This document shows positions 10,977 to 23,889 of a DNA stretch of 64,000 nt, one piece after another. Made by a program: the position numbers and the translations under genes. The notes under the pieces were generated by a model that searched no databases, was not told where the DNA came from, and worked only from the letters and a program-made list of their open reading frames with translations. Where the stretch lies: NCBI GenBank assembly GCA_013397115.1, contig VWZW01001228.1:124001-188000 (forward strand), read 5' to 3'. Origin of the DNA: Edolisoma coerulescens (taxonomy: Eukaryota; Chordata; Aves; Passeriformes; Campephagidae). The first letter of the stretch is position 1, and each line of letters begins with the position of its first letter.

Positions 10977-13900
10977 ACAGCTGAGAAACACAGGCACGTG
11001 ATGAAACTGTGCCCAGAGACACCAGAGGAACAGTAATAAAGGGGAGAGAAATCAAGCATCTAGAACCTCATCACAGCCACATCTCGGGTAAAGCCCACCA
11101 CGTATGCTAATGACAGAAAGATCATAATGGAAAATGGGCCCAAAAAAGAAATAATCATGTAATATAACAGAAGTTATTTGAATTCCTGCCTTTAAAAATT
11201 CTTCCAGATAATACCTGGCGTGCTGCAAATTATGACACTAAAACTCATGTAGACACTAAGACTCAAATTGAACACGTACAAGGTTTATTAAGCTGTGCTC
11301 AAAAAATACCCCCATCATTTGGGGGAATTAAAAGAAGAGCAGAATGTTCAAGTGTTTAAAATACCTGACTTCTTGGAAATACAAACAATCGAGACAGCTC
11401 TGCTCTCGTAGCAGGATATTTATTATGAGACCAGTCCCAATGGGTGAAAAGGTTAAATGTCTGAGCCACTGTGAGAATTACAGGAGGCAGGAAACTATTT
11501 CATTAGATCCCAAGATAACCATGTTTCACTGCTGACCCTGGCAATGCAGCACAGAATACAAATATTAGAATGACAGCATACAGCAACCCTCACTGACAAA
11601 GAGTAGGTGTATTTGGAAAAAAGGCAGGGATTTGAGCTTTTAACTTCAGTGAAATATCAGAGAGGAAGGTCTGGGGTTTTGTCAAGGTCAGAGTAAGAAG
11701 ACAACATTTTCTGTGGAAACACAATAATGCCATTTCCTGAAAGCTCGGATGGTCTGGGCTTCTCAAGACAAAAACACTGAAAATCACAGAAAAAGTGGCA
11801 AGATTTCATCTTGTGATACCATCACAAAATTTGCTTCTATTCAGACTGAGAGTATGTGCTCAACATAGAGCAAAGTTTTATATGGCCTGTGCTATGCAGA
11901 AGATTAGACCAAACTGTTGTAACAATTATTAAAAACTAAATGATTCTCAGTTGTAACTTGCATCGCTGGAAGCATTTCTTACATAAAAGATTTCAAATGG
12001 TGTCACAGAGAAGTGCATTTCTGATGAAAAAGTAATTTATTAGCTTTCTTTTAGAGAGGTCGCCAATAACAGCAAGCCTGTTCAGCAACACTAATTCCTT
12101 GCTGTGGAAGAAGGTAAGTTAAGTATCTGGGAACATGTAACTCACTTGATCTCTCTAAGAAACGGCAGCACTGCACAATAATTACCAGCCTGTTTCAGCA
12201 GGGATCTGACCAGGTCCCTTAAATGGACTGAAGTGGTCACTCAGGTCCTGTGACTGGCCACCTTCTTTGTCCATCACACCTCTGAAAGAAACCCAAACTT
12301 TTCAACTGTATTGTGACTACCACTGTGTGAAAGAGGGGATGAAATAAAAAAAAACAAAGAAAAAACACATTTTTCACTTCTGCTTTGATAGAAGTAACTA
12401 GTTATAAACTTTTGCTTTCGCTGTTTCACTGCAAGGTAGTTGGAAACATTCAAGTAATGTACATGATTGAGTGCTACGGAATTACCTTTGGGGTGGTAAC
12501 CTGACCAGTAACACCCAGCAAACACGGATTGAAAGGTCTCCATCCTTTCTCCTGTTGTCTCAGAAAAAGGGCAAAAAAGTCTCAGTTAGAAGCACACCCA
12601 CAGAAGTTGAAGGCAATTCAAAGAGCTAGAACAAAAACACCTAATGTGCATCACATCTTGAAGGACTTTGTCTTACAGCATACAGTACATGCTCTCCCCA
12701 CACAGCACTGGAACAGAAATAACCCAAATGCAAAAACTTTGCAATAGAGCACATTATTAAATACAGAGAGCCAGGGATCATGAGCAAATTATTACTGAAA
12801 TAAAATCAGGTGCCAATCGAGTTAGAACTGTACTAAATTTCGTTAAGCATTTAAGCAGGGAGACATGAGTGATTTGCAATGGAAGGGTAAAATATAGATC
12901 AAAATCAAATTGCTCAAGGAACCAGAATAATAGATGACAGAATTGGGCTCAATTCAGAAATGCAAGCTAATCCAATAACTAAAAATGAGCTAATAAGATG
13001 GACTTGATGAGTCCTGTAGTGCTTTAAAGGCTTTGCTATATTATCAAGATGGCCTTAATGCTCTACATCCCTCAGATCTCACATTTCCTTACTGCTCTTC
13101 ACAAAAAAGTGACTGCTGGGAACTGCAGCGGCATTTGTGCTCAGGGACAAGAGGGAACATAATTAAAATGAAGACAGCTTCAAAGTAACAGTGTAAGAAG
13201 GATGAAGTCAACTTTTAAAGGTGACCATTACCCCAGCAGACACAAGGAGCTCTCCTGTCTGAACTTACAGATAATTTCCAAAAGATTGAAACATTTTACA
13301 GGAAGACTGAGATGAACTTTTGCATGCTTTTTTAAAAAGGATGAAGAAGAGCCTGTTCAAGTGATTATTACTATAATGAAGGCCTAGAGACTGAAGCAAA
13401 ATTCATGGATGAAGAGGAAACCAAAATAAAAATATGTAGATTAACCTCCATTAAAATTCTGGGCATGTCCTTAAATGATACCAGATACTGGGTAACATCT
13501 GGCAGTAACTAGAGGGATGGGGAGAAGATACAGCTAAGGTAAGAAAGCAGTGCTTTGGTGAAGAGTCTCAGTGAAGACTGAGGGATGTGAAATACCAAAG
13601 GCATTATGGTTACAGGCCAAAAAATCCCCACAAACCTTTATGATCAAATTAGATAGTGGTAGTGTACCAAAGGGGACGAGAAGGACTACAGAGACACAAG
13701 ACGCAGATCATGAGCACACGTGAAGGTCCTGGCGTCACAGCTACTAAAGGTGAAAAAAAAAAAAAACTACCAACAGGTAATTAGCAAGGGAAAAGACCAT
13801 TGTATGTTCAAATAAAGACAGACTCAAAGGAGCACAACAAGCAATCCCAAGCAGATTATTTTTAAGGGACAATATTTTGGTGCTGATTTAGCTAACAGAT

Positions 13901-16460
13901 GTATATGAAAAAGGTTAAGGAGAACTAGATTTCTGTGATTTACTGAAATTGGGCAACAGTGCCCAACCCAAAAGAAATAGAAAGGTGGGAGTGACCAAGT
14001 GAATGTACTTATAACTGGTCGAGCCCCACAGTGCCAGTACAGATATCTCAGAGGAGCTGGAGGGATTGCAGTTTATTAGAGAAAGCAGCACAGGCAGCAG
14101 CCCTGCATCAGACACAGCTCTGCAGTCTGGTCAGGGCTGCAGCAGGCAGGAGACAGAACCCTAAATACACAGAATAGTCCCAAATCCAACAGAACAAGCC
14201 CTAAACCTTTCCACTCCACAGTTTCACTTGCAGCTAAATCACTATGACCACATTAGTCAAACATAAGCTTTTAAATTCAACAGAAAAAAATTACTATGAA
14301 ATTTTATTGTCTGTATTTAACAGCAAATTGAGAAAAATTAATGGAACAGTCTCTTCCAGCTTTCAGATTTCTTCTTCTCTGAGCATTCCTGGCCTTTTAA
14401 AAACATATCTGAATAAAGCTCATTATCCTTCCTTTTTTCATAAATTTAACACTGAAGAACCTACACTGGTAACTACTGAGTTGATTCCAGTTAACTGAAA
14501 GTTGCAGTTCAACATCACAATTATTCTGACACTGTCACTATCCTCAAAAGCCTATCTGTTAGCTGAGATACTAAGATAATTCAACAGCAAAGAGCGCTTT
14601 CCATGTAGAAATCAGTTATCATCCATGAGTTTCACGGAAAAGAGTTAAAAGTTAGACAGGAGTTACAAGTTAGGCAAAAAAGAAACAAGAAACTATATTG
14701 TAAACGCAGGAAAACTTCCTATGTAACCACACTCATTTTGCATTGCCTCTCTGTGTGCAGCAGTCCTCTCCACTACTCAACTAAGTTAATTATTCATTAA
14801 CTAACAAAAATTCTTCTTCCTCCTCAGCTGAAACCTGCAGATACCACTTCAGAATGAATAAATAATAACATATTGACAGGAATATGGTGTTCATACGGTC
14901 AGGAGGACGGTGGAGAGAGATCAATGCTCAATTTATACACTAAGAAGATACCACAGCAATCACGGCTTTATACATCACCACTTCATTTTGATAATGGTTT
15001 TCAATACTGAAGACAATACCCACATTTTTCAAAGAGTAGCAAGTATCTACATTTATGTGCCTCAAAGGCCTGTGATTTTGAAAGGCAGGCAGTCAGTGCT
15101 TTCTAAATATCAAGTCCCCTGGAAGCTAGTTTCAAACTGGGCACTCATAAGTAATTCATTGCTGTTGTTATTTTGGAAGCTTCCTGGAAAGGTTAATGCT
15201 AGTTAGTATTTCCCCTCAAAAAATGGAGCAGAAACCCTTCTCTATCTAGGACATTTCATACTTTTAAATGCAAAAAACATACTAACCTTTCAGTTTGAAG
15301 AGCACAGAGTCTGGGATCTGCTAAAAGGAAAGGATCCAAATCCCTTCCCCACACTCATTTTGGCAACCTGTGGCTGTGTAAACATTTCCTTAGTTCTCAA
15401 AAGAGGCGACACTATTATCATACTTGGATTTTGTTGTTCAAATTACCAAACAGAATGTGTCAGTGTTAATGTTTTCAACCTGGCTGCATGATTTGCTATG
15501 GAACTTCTGTTAACAGCAGCCCCAAAACAGAAGTTTTTAGCCTGTTTTTAACTAGACACATGCTGTAAACATTATTAATGGCAGTGACAGCAAATTACAA
15601 ATCTTTACACTCTAAAGGAATAGTCATATGCTCTTTTTAAGTGAGATGGCAAAAACCATTTTGCTTAAAAAGAAAGTAAGCCAGAAACTTTACGTTCTCT
15701 CTGACTACAAAAAAAATTTTACTTTGTAAGTAGTTTGTGTGTGTACAAGTCACGAGTTGATGCTGCAATTGGGCATTTTTACTGACTTTTCAAAATGCTT
15801 CAGAAAATCCACATAAATCTTTGAGGGTAAATCACATATCAAGAAAGACAGAAATGCTATTGTGCTTCTCTGTTGAAACAGCTGTGGTCCCAGTAGGCAA
15901 AAAAAAAAGTAACAGTAAAATTATACAGCCAATTTTAATGCTGCTGAAATAGCCTCACAATTTGCAGAAAATATCCCTGGTTTTCCCCCAAAGTACCGTG
16001 GATGTCATCTGTGGCTATTACTCAAACCATAAGGGTTAGTGCATTTCTGTACACAGAAGGTAAATTGGCAAACCCCTACTACAGAGAGCAGTTCTGAGAT
16101 AAACTAATTAGATTTTAAGCTGCTAAAACACTGACAGTGAGTGATGGCCTGGCTGCTTGCCCTATTATTCCTGCTGAACCAGAAAGAAACCCTTATGTTA
16201 ATAACAGTACATTACTAGAAGTGTTTTAAGATAAGACACTACCTGCAATGAGGAGGTCCCATTAGAGCAATCTCAAAGTGCTTTACAAAGGCACCTAAAA
16301 GATCAGCAGATGACAGTGTGTGTTAAAAGCCAGCACTGGTGACATTCACTCAGTTTGTTGTGAAGGACAGCATTGAAATTACAAAGCTTCCCAAAAACTA
16401 TTATTCATATGTAGAATAAGCAGGAATCATATAAGGTACACACAGTCAGCTTCCTAAAGC
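10977..16460. other. Unique noncoding DNA, nothing recognised
   Basis: No gene or clear repeat. Open frames are under 100 codons and unrecognisable. It contains a run of 14 A at 13753-13766 and scattered AT-rich blocks. A weak phrase at about 16256-16300, with a CAAAGTGCTTTACAAA core, recalls old L2/MIR-type repeats but is too short to call. Confidence 0.5.
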
Positions 16461-16520
16461 ACAGTTTAACACAGTAACTAAAATACAGTTTAACACAGTA
16501 ACTAAAATACAGTTTAACAC
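16461..16520. repeat. 24-bp tandem repeat, about 2.5 copies
   Basis: The unit ACAGTTTAACACAGTAACTA plus AAAT occurs at 16461-16484 and again, identically, at 16485-16508. A partial third copy of 12 bases follows at 16509-16520. A minus-strand open frame crossing it shows a matching VLNCILVT peptide repeat, which is only the translated shadow of the DNA repeat. Identical copies indicate a recent or gene-converted minisatellite that may vary between individuals. Confidence 0.9.
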
Positions 16521-19500
16521 ATTTAACAAGGGGGTACATGTTCCATGTAGGTTTTGTTTGCTATGGACTTTTTTTAGGGCAGTTCTCCATTTACAAGGTA
16601 CCAGCGCTTCCATCACTGATCTTTGGGCATTATTCAGTAAAGTAACACAGAGTCTCTCTTCCACTAAGTTTCTCTTGCATTAAGTTTCTTTATTTTTATT
16701 TCAACTAGTTCACCAAGAAGGTAATAGTCATGAGGAAAGCAGAACAGGGAAGAATATATTTTATTTTATACTTGAATGTTTTATCACAAGTCTTCGCCGT
16801 ATCTTCAGTAGTCACAAAACTAGAGCCTAAAAAACTATCGCTAGTTTAAAAACTAAATAATGCTACTGCAACATTTTTTGTATATATACACACCCCCTCC
16901 ATGTAAGTATATTTATAGAAGGCAAAAAAGATGTTAACGCCAAAAGCCTAAACCCACTAACAGGACAGAGTTCCAGGGGTGCCAGCTATAGACTTGCCCC
17001 ACTTTCTTCACCAGGATTGCAAATAAATTATTTCTTTTTAAAAACAGACTACTTGGCTGAATATATACATTTTGACCGTTATTTTCTATCTCTTCACAGG
17101 CAGGGATCAGTAGCATTGGCCCAAATTGCTTCCCAGCATATGTGACCATGGCAAGAGAACCCAGATCTCCTGGTCCCGTGGGAAACGATCTGTACCAGTT
17201 GTAAGGCAGCAGGAAGGATAACAGACAAATAAGCAGGAAATGCAATGGGAAATGGGAGGGAAGAGAAGAAATGAACCTCAGTGCTGTAGGACAGAGATCG
17301 TTTCAGATCCTTAACTTTCCCACTGCTGTGACAGCTGCTTGGAGCAAGACAGATCCTAATTCTGGGGTACACGAGATACACGGCGCTGTAAGAAGCCCAA
17401 ACGAGCTTCACCTTCAAAAGAAGGGTTCACTGAATTTACCAGATACTTGCCTTCCCCATTTTCCCACTAACAGCACATATAACATCCATTTTGTGAGAAG
17501 AGCAAACTGCTTGCCCAGGATGCACAGACAATTCCATGGCAATAGCAATTAATCTCTTGACATGGCAGAGACAGCCACCTATTTGTGCCTCCTAACACCT
17601 TGATCAATTTTATTGAACAGAGCTGCTGCCCCTTCTAAAACTGCATCTGAAGGAAATATCCTGGGCTGCTTCTTTCCGCCAGATCCCTCTTTAGTGTAGA
17701 TTACTCATGATTTTTGAGGTGAAATAAGGAATGAGGCTCAAACATTTAAAGTCACCTTTCTTCATCCACAAAAACACCGTCAACTCTTCAGAGAGATGGG
17801 GAGCTAGGCAGCACACAAGATGCTGACACAGACAGCTAAAGGAAATTCAGTTTCAAGGCTGGTTAGGTTTCAACTTCCATTTTAGCCTGTTGAAAAGCAC
17901 TGAAGAAACACATTTCTGAAAACATATGAGAAGAAAGAAAATAAGGAGAAAGTCACTCAGTAATTCTAAGCACATTTCTAACAATTGCAGACCAATTTTC
18001 TGCTTTCACTGATGAAATGCCACTCAATTCCTGCATGCCAAGGACTTCATATGAAGCTGAAACTTAAGTCTGGAATCTAACAGCACACTGGGTAAAATGA
18101 AAAGCTCCTACAAAAATGACCATTCCAGTATATTAAAGCTGCACCTGATATCTGGGTCAGCTGGAAAATGATCACATACAACATATGCCCACAGTGCCAG
18201 CATGGTGGGCAAGCGATCCTGCAATCTGTCATTTTGACACTAAAAACAAAAACATCTTTGACAAAAAAAAAATTCAGGTATTTTGCTTTCCATTTACTGT
18301 CCCTTCTTTCCCTGCTAGGAGCCAATTAGAGACCCATCAATTATATTTTCAAGCTGCTTTGTGATAAGTGTCCTTTCACACCTAATTACTCTGCTTACTC
18401 TATCAGCCAGAAAACATCTCATTTTCTTTTTGCAGGTACCCTCTGGGTTTATTCACAATATCCTCTGTAACGGTCTGGGCCTGAATTTATCTTCCCTGAC
18501 TAAACAAGCTGGTTTGAATCACCTATCCTGTTCTATTATTCAAAAATGTCTTTCCTATTATTCCATGGAGGTTTCATGCCTGCACAGCCTGTGTTTTCTG
18601 AGCATCAAATTGACAGCATCAGATTCTTCAAAGTTTGGGGAGTATTTTTTGTTTTCCTTGTATACATCAGCAGCATCCTAAAAAAAAAAAACCAAGCTGA
18701 AATGCCATAAATAGTTGCTCTATGACAATGGTAATGAATACTTTTCAATGTTTATAAATATTGTTATGTGTGGATATGTATGTATATGTAGCAATTATAA
18801 ATGAGAATATTTACTGCAGTGAGAGCATGCAAACACATTTAAAGTAGTTGGATATTGTACTAGATTGAGGTGGGGGAAGGAGGCAAGTGAAGGGCTGCTT
18901 TTAAGAACTCCTCTCCCTGCTTGGATTCTGTCCAAGTTGACAGCCTGTAATATAAAGTAGCCTAATGAAATACGAAAGATTATTTTCCGTGAATATATTA
19001 AGCATGGATTGCTTTTAACATCTTTTGCAAAAAAAAAATATGGCTTATCCACAGAACAACCATACCTGTCTATTATATCCTGCACATTTCAAGCTCATTT
19101 TATAGTTGGTGCTGCTCACTTCTACAGTTATTTGCATCACTATGTTAAATAATATATTTTTCATTAAAGAAAAAAAAAAGCCACAACAAAGAAGAAGTGT
19201 TTTCCCTCCCACTCACTCCCCTACACAATTTATTCATTCAGCAGTCCTGGAAATTCAATGGGGAATTATCAGCCTTCTGTTCAGCTACAGACCAGCTCCA
19301 GGGACACAAGTAGGAGGGTAAATAAAAATAAAAAAGCAGCTGTGAATTGTGGCTGCCATCAGCACCAAACCTGACTGAACGACCTTTCCGATAAATTACA
19401 GAAAAGAAGATAAGACAGAAAAAAGATTGTTTTCTTTACCAATAAATGCTAAAGAAATAAGATGATGGACAACCTGATACTTCAGTGAATTAGGTAGTTT

Positions 19501-22500
19501 AATAAAAATGAGCTCTGTTTGACTTAAGAAATCAAACCAATTGTTCTGAATCTAAAATACTATGAGTAACTATTGTACATACCATTGTGCTAAAGGAACA
19601 GAGGCCACAGCCTTACCTCTGCCAGGGGAGCAAGGCCAGCCCCCTGCTTCCTACCTGGTGCCTTGGCCATGGGTGGACTGAGGAGCACACCCAGACAGAG
19701 GAGGGGTACTGATCCAGCTGCTTAGATCTCCAACAAGAAGTGTTTATAGAATCACACAAATATTACAGGAAGAACCAGGCACAGAACCTAAAGCAGCTTA
19801 GAGAGGTCCCTCCTCAGGCAGCCACAGGAGAGCCATGGTCCAAGGAACAGACTGACCTATTGCACTGGGAAAAGCTGCAGCCACCAAGAACATCCTCTGG
19901 GCTCCAAGGAAAGAGCGAGCACGAAGTGCCACCCACAGATAAAAATCTGGCACGACATGAATATGCTCAAAGCAGTTTCTCAGCTAAGAAGTCTGGGCAA
20001 AGAAGACTTGCCCTTTTCTTCGCTGGTTTGAGGGTTTTGTTTGCTGTATTTTTGCTGGGATTTTGCTGTATATTGCACTTGATTAATACACTGCAGGTTA
20101 TCCCAGAGATAAAAAGATAAAAGCTACGTTATAAGTGCCACAAAAGCCTTTCTTACAGCTCAAAGAGACAGACTGGCCTTGTATCAGCCTCCACCAACAG
20201 GATGGGGTCCATGAGAATACCCCTAATAGCACACAGCAAAGTGAGATGTAAAACACTGTCCAGTGCCATACAGATGCACCCAGTTAGATGGGAGCGAGCT
20301 GGATCAGGCACCAAAATGAGTGTGAGCTTTGCTTGGTGTACTGCTTCCCTTCAAACTCTCAGATGTTTCCAGGTTCTTGGGTAAAGTAGTTTGCTAGTAA
20401 ATGATAAAACCTACAGGTTTTCATAACTACAGCCTGCATTTACAGGGCTCAGGGTAAGGAAGATATGGATTTTGAGATGCCCAGCCTTAGAAAAGGAAAT
20501 GCATCTGCCCGCCTAAAATCATTGATGCTACAGAGCAGCTGAAGGTAATGGCAAGGAAAGAACAAGACAATTTCTAATGATGTCTCTAACAAATCTTTTC
20601 CAACTCATTCCAGAAAGCCAAGACAGAAAGAGAGAATTAAGCCAGGCAAGTGTTGTTCCTACAAGAGAAAATATCCCTGCCAAAAACTGGATTTTGTAGT
20701 CATATGAACTTTATCCAACACAAGAAACCAGAATATCTGCCCATGTTATGTCTTCATTGCTTATTCAAGACTATTTTTACCATCCTTCTTATATATGGCT
20801 ATCTTGGAAGACATTTACCCATAGGGTTCTGAGATTCCAGAGAATCAATTTAAACAAGTGATTTCCTGCATTTCTCTTCTTCCAGGTACCTGTAAGAACT
20901 TTGCTGCGGAGTGAATTTAAGTCAATTGACATCAAGACTACATTTAGGTTAGTTACTCATTCACCCCTTAAGAGAAGTAATTTCAGAGCTGTGAGGCATC
21001 CCCACATCGTGCACTCAGAGCCACTCACAAGCTCTCATTTAGGCAGTTGCATTGTGTGAAACGTTATTACACAAATTTAAGAGTTACTGGGATCCACAGA
21101 TTTTATCTTGCTGTGTTTCCCTTTAGGTCATGAAATAAAGTTTGACTGTGAATAATTGCCAGGGTCAGGTAACACAACTTAAGGAATGATTAATTCTTCT
21201 CCAGAGGCAGGGTCTCCCAATGAGAGAAACACCACCTCTACATCACCCCTTCCAAAAAAACCCCAGCCACAAACAAATACACCCTCCCATCACACAACTT
21301 TCCATTAAAGATGTTCCTCCTCTACTACAGAAACAGCTAATACCCCCATTTCTATAGATATGATTTACAGATACATTTTTTTTGCGATACAAACACCTCA
21401 TTCCTAAAGCAAGCCTGATGCAGCAATTACTATACTCGCTTAAATAAACACATTGATCAAAGTCTTTAGAGGGAGCTGGATTCATCCCACTGCCTTAGGG
21501 CCAGCATTAATCACACGTGAGGTCATATATACCCTTCAGAAATCTTGACTGGTAACTCTACTTATGCTTTGAATTTGCATAGTGAAACAGCTGCTCAACT
21601 CCCTAGCAGCTCAAGATGTAAGAATAAGCATATACACACTTGTAAAATGTTGTCCTGAAGAAGCACACTAGAAAATTTAAACATGCTTTCTTTTCATCTG
21701 TCCCCCCTTTTCCTTTCCCCCAAATACAACTTATGCTTCTGTCAAACATGATTTTTATCTTAATCTGGACTTAGAGCATGACAACTACCTTGAACGATCT
21801 CAAGACTAAAGTGGATTCTAGAAATTTCAGCCCTACCAAATTCAAATGGAAGCTCAAAACATCAGCTGAGATGTCTTAAGATGCAGATTTACTATCCTAC
21901 CTAATAAAATATACAAACTTAATGGCCATATGAAGTGGTAGTGATTTTATTCAGCATGTAAGATGAACGTAAACATCAAAAAAGTTCCCTGCACTGACAC
22001 TGTCAGCAATATCATTGCTCTTTAAGTGTAAGCAAAGCATTTCACCCTAAAAGTGAAAAAAGGAATCAGGTTCACTTCAAGTCATGAAGAAAAATAAAAG
22101 CAGTGCAAAAGAGATTCAGCATTAGTAGAGCAAAAGCAGCAGCACTGCAAAACCTGTTTTAGGAGCCAAAATGGTAACAAGATTGATCCAGTCCTTTTTT
22201 AAGTGGATTTTCAATAAAGATGCAAAAGAATTCTCAATCCAGGAAAGCACTTAAGCACGTGATAACCTTAGCCTGTAAACAGGCCCCCGGGTTTCCATGG
22301 CACTAACAACAAAGAAGTTTCATTGGATTAGGACAGAACTCCTTGCAGCTACTCGAGTAATTATTTCAGGCTGAATAAGGTCTGGGTTATTCATAGACAG
22401 ATTCACTATTACCTGAAAAAAAGATCAGTCAGATATACCCACCAATATATTATCCTGGGTGTTTTTCACAATCCTAAACCAGAAAATTTCTTAGTTATTC

Positions 22501-23271
22501 CATTTTCAGGACTCACATCAACTCTAAATACACAAGTAATATAGTATCATCTATAAATAATCTTTTTTTACAGTCATTAAACAAAAGGTGAGGTAAACAC
22601 AATTTTGGGTACTTCTATTATATTTAGTCTACCCTTAGCAGTATTTTGGAAGAATCAGATAATGGTTAACTACTTTCAAAACAGCCAATCTTCCAACTAT
22701 GTTTTAGAGACAGCAATATGCAATAATAAGTATTTCACAGAAGAAATGGGTTCTTGGTCTGTTTCCCCCAGTGAAGCTGGGTGTTCAGTTTAATGCAGAG
22801 AGACAAATGCACACCTGCTTTTTAACAAAACTCCATGCCATTAGCAAATTAGGAAATGATCCCACAAGACTACGGTATCTTTTCTGATTAATTGAGTTTT
22901 ATTTGCCATCTGCAGCAGTATCAAAAGCATAACTTAGCCCAGCTCCAATGAAAGGAAAAGCTGCAGTCATGTAAACATAAAAATTCAAAACAAGGTAATT
23001 TGTGTTCCTCCAGCAACAAATTTAAGAAACATATAATCCTGAGCAAAATATGCACTCAAGTTTCTACCCAATCTGTCTGACTGTGCCATCACAGCCAAAG
23101 CCAAGCACTATTTCAGGGTCCTCACTTTTCCTACCAGCCCCAAATAATAGCCCTCATGCAGCTGCCTCCCAGAAAAATACGCAGGAGCAGATACGCTAGA
23201 TGGAAATAAAAGTGAAACAAGATTGTCTTTAAAAATTTTATAATGAACCATGTTTATTTGGTTAAGGAACA
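16521..23271. other. Unique noncoding DNA, one 126-codon frame of no known family
   Basis: Open frames include 19740-20120 (plus, 126 codons, with a hydrophobic stretch near its end) and several of about 100 codons at 16934-17552 on both strands. None shows a recognisable domain. The frame at 19740 begins at a TATAGAATCACA phrase faintly like the complement of a CR1 tail, too short to call. A 22-base word at 20077-20098 recurs exactly inside the LTR at 23515-23536. Confidence 0.5.
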
Positions 23272-23496
23272 TTTGACTGTGTTATTTTAGCTGGTTTCGC
23301 TTTAGATCTGTGTTGCCTGAGGAATTGCCTCACTTCGCCCACAAGAAAGGAACTCCACAGACCCACACCCCTTAGAGAACTTAATAACTGAAGAACAAAA
23401 TTCAGTAAAGAATTGTTTGATGGTTGTCATATAACTAGACATGAATTACATGTCATAAACCAAGAAAGATATCTAGAGAGAGTTAAGGAGACAAAG

Positions 23497-23589
23497 GCCT
23501 ATACACCCCAGAAAACTTGATTAATACACTGCAGGTGCAGTAAGGGAGCCACTTCATAGCCTTGTACACCCCAGAAAACTTAATCAATA
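23497..23589. repeat. Direct repeat inside the solo LTR
   Basis: Copy 1 (23497-23526) and copy 2 (23559-23589) share the core TACACCCCAGAAAACTT followed by AT-rich sequence; they differ at a few positions and by one base in length. They lie upstream of the TATA box, in the U3 part of the LTR, where short duplications often hold transcription-factor sites. Their divergence suggests the duplication is older than or as old as the insertion. Confidence 0.8.
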
Positions 23590-23780
23590 GTAATTGTCTA
23601 ACCAGGACAGCAAATTAAATAAAGCACTGTTTAGTTGGATAAAACTTGGGTTATCCATTAAACAAAGATACATGAGACAGTCTGATAGTAATTATAAGAA
23701 ACAAAACACCTATACCATGATGCAATAAATTGGGCAGACTTCAGGGAGTGTCTACAAAAAAAATCTTGGATGCTACAGTA

Positions 23781-23788
23781 TATATAAA
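23781..23788 (+). promoter_or_regulatory. TATA box of the solo LTR
   Basis: TATATAAA sits 40 bases upstream of an AATAAA signal within the 23278-23883 LTR, as expected for the promoter and the short R region of a retroviral LTR. Whether it still drives transcription cannot be told from sequence. Confidence 0.5.
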
Positions 23789-23827
23789 TGTCTGAATATT
23801 GTTGTTTCTTTGAACAGGTCTATGGCA

Positions 23828-23833
23828 AATAAA
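23828..23833 (+). terminator. Polyadenylation signal of the solo LTR
   Basis: AATAAA lies 50 bases before the 3' end of the LTR. Retroviral LTRs carry their polyadenylation signal at this place. It could end nearby plus-strand transcripts prematurely if the element lies in a transcribed intron. Confidence 0.45.
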
Positions 23834-23889
23834 TTCCTGATATGTTCCCAATCTTGACTCAAAATTGTTATTAGGAATGTTCATCTGAC

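Larger units (their letters stand above)
23278..23883 (+). mobile_element. Solo LTR of an endogenous retrovirus
   Basis: A 606-bp block starts with TGTG and ends with TTCA, the TG...CA termini of retroviral LTRs. It is flanked by TTTGAC (23272-23277) and TCTGAC (23884-23889), a 6-bp target-site duplication with one mismatch. Inside, and in the right order for plus-strand transcription, are a TATA box (TATATAAA, 23781-23788) and a polyadenylation signal (AATAAA, 23828-23833). No internal retroviral sequence adjoins it, so it is a solo LTR left by recombination between the two LTRs. I cannot name the family; a 6-bp duplication is usual for beta-/ERVK-like elements. It contains an internal 30-bp duplication. 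Confidence 0.7.

Noticed and set aside
16256..16300. Phrase like an L2/MIR tail (CAAAGTGCTTTACAAA)
   Set aside because: Only one short block matches; the flanks do not continue the family order.
19745..19760. Possible antisense CR1 tail (ATAGAATCACAC)
   Set aside because: Too short, and the adjoining sequence does not match CR1 in either direction.
19740..20120. 126-codon frame with a hydrophobic stretch, possible small membrane protein
   Set aside because: The hydrophobic run comes from T-rich DNA; there is no conserved motif and no promoter or splice evidence.
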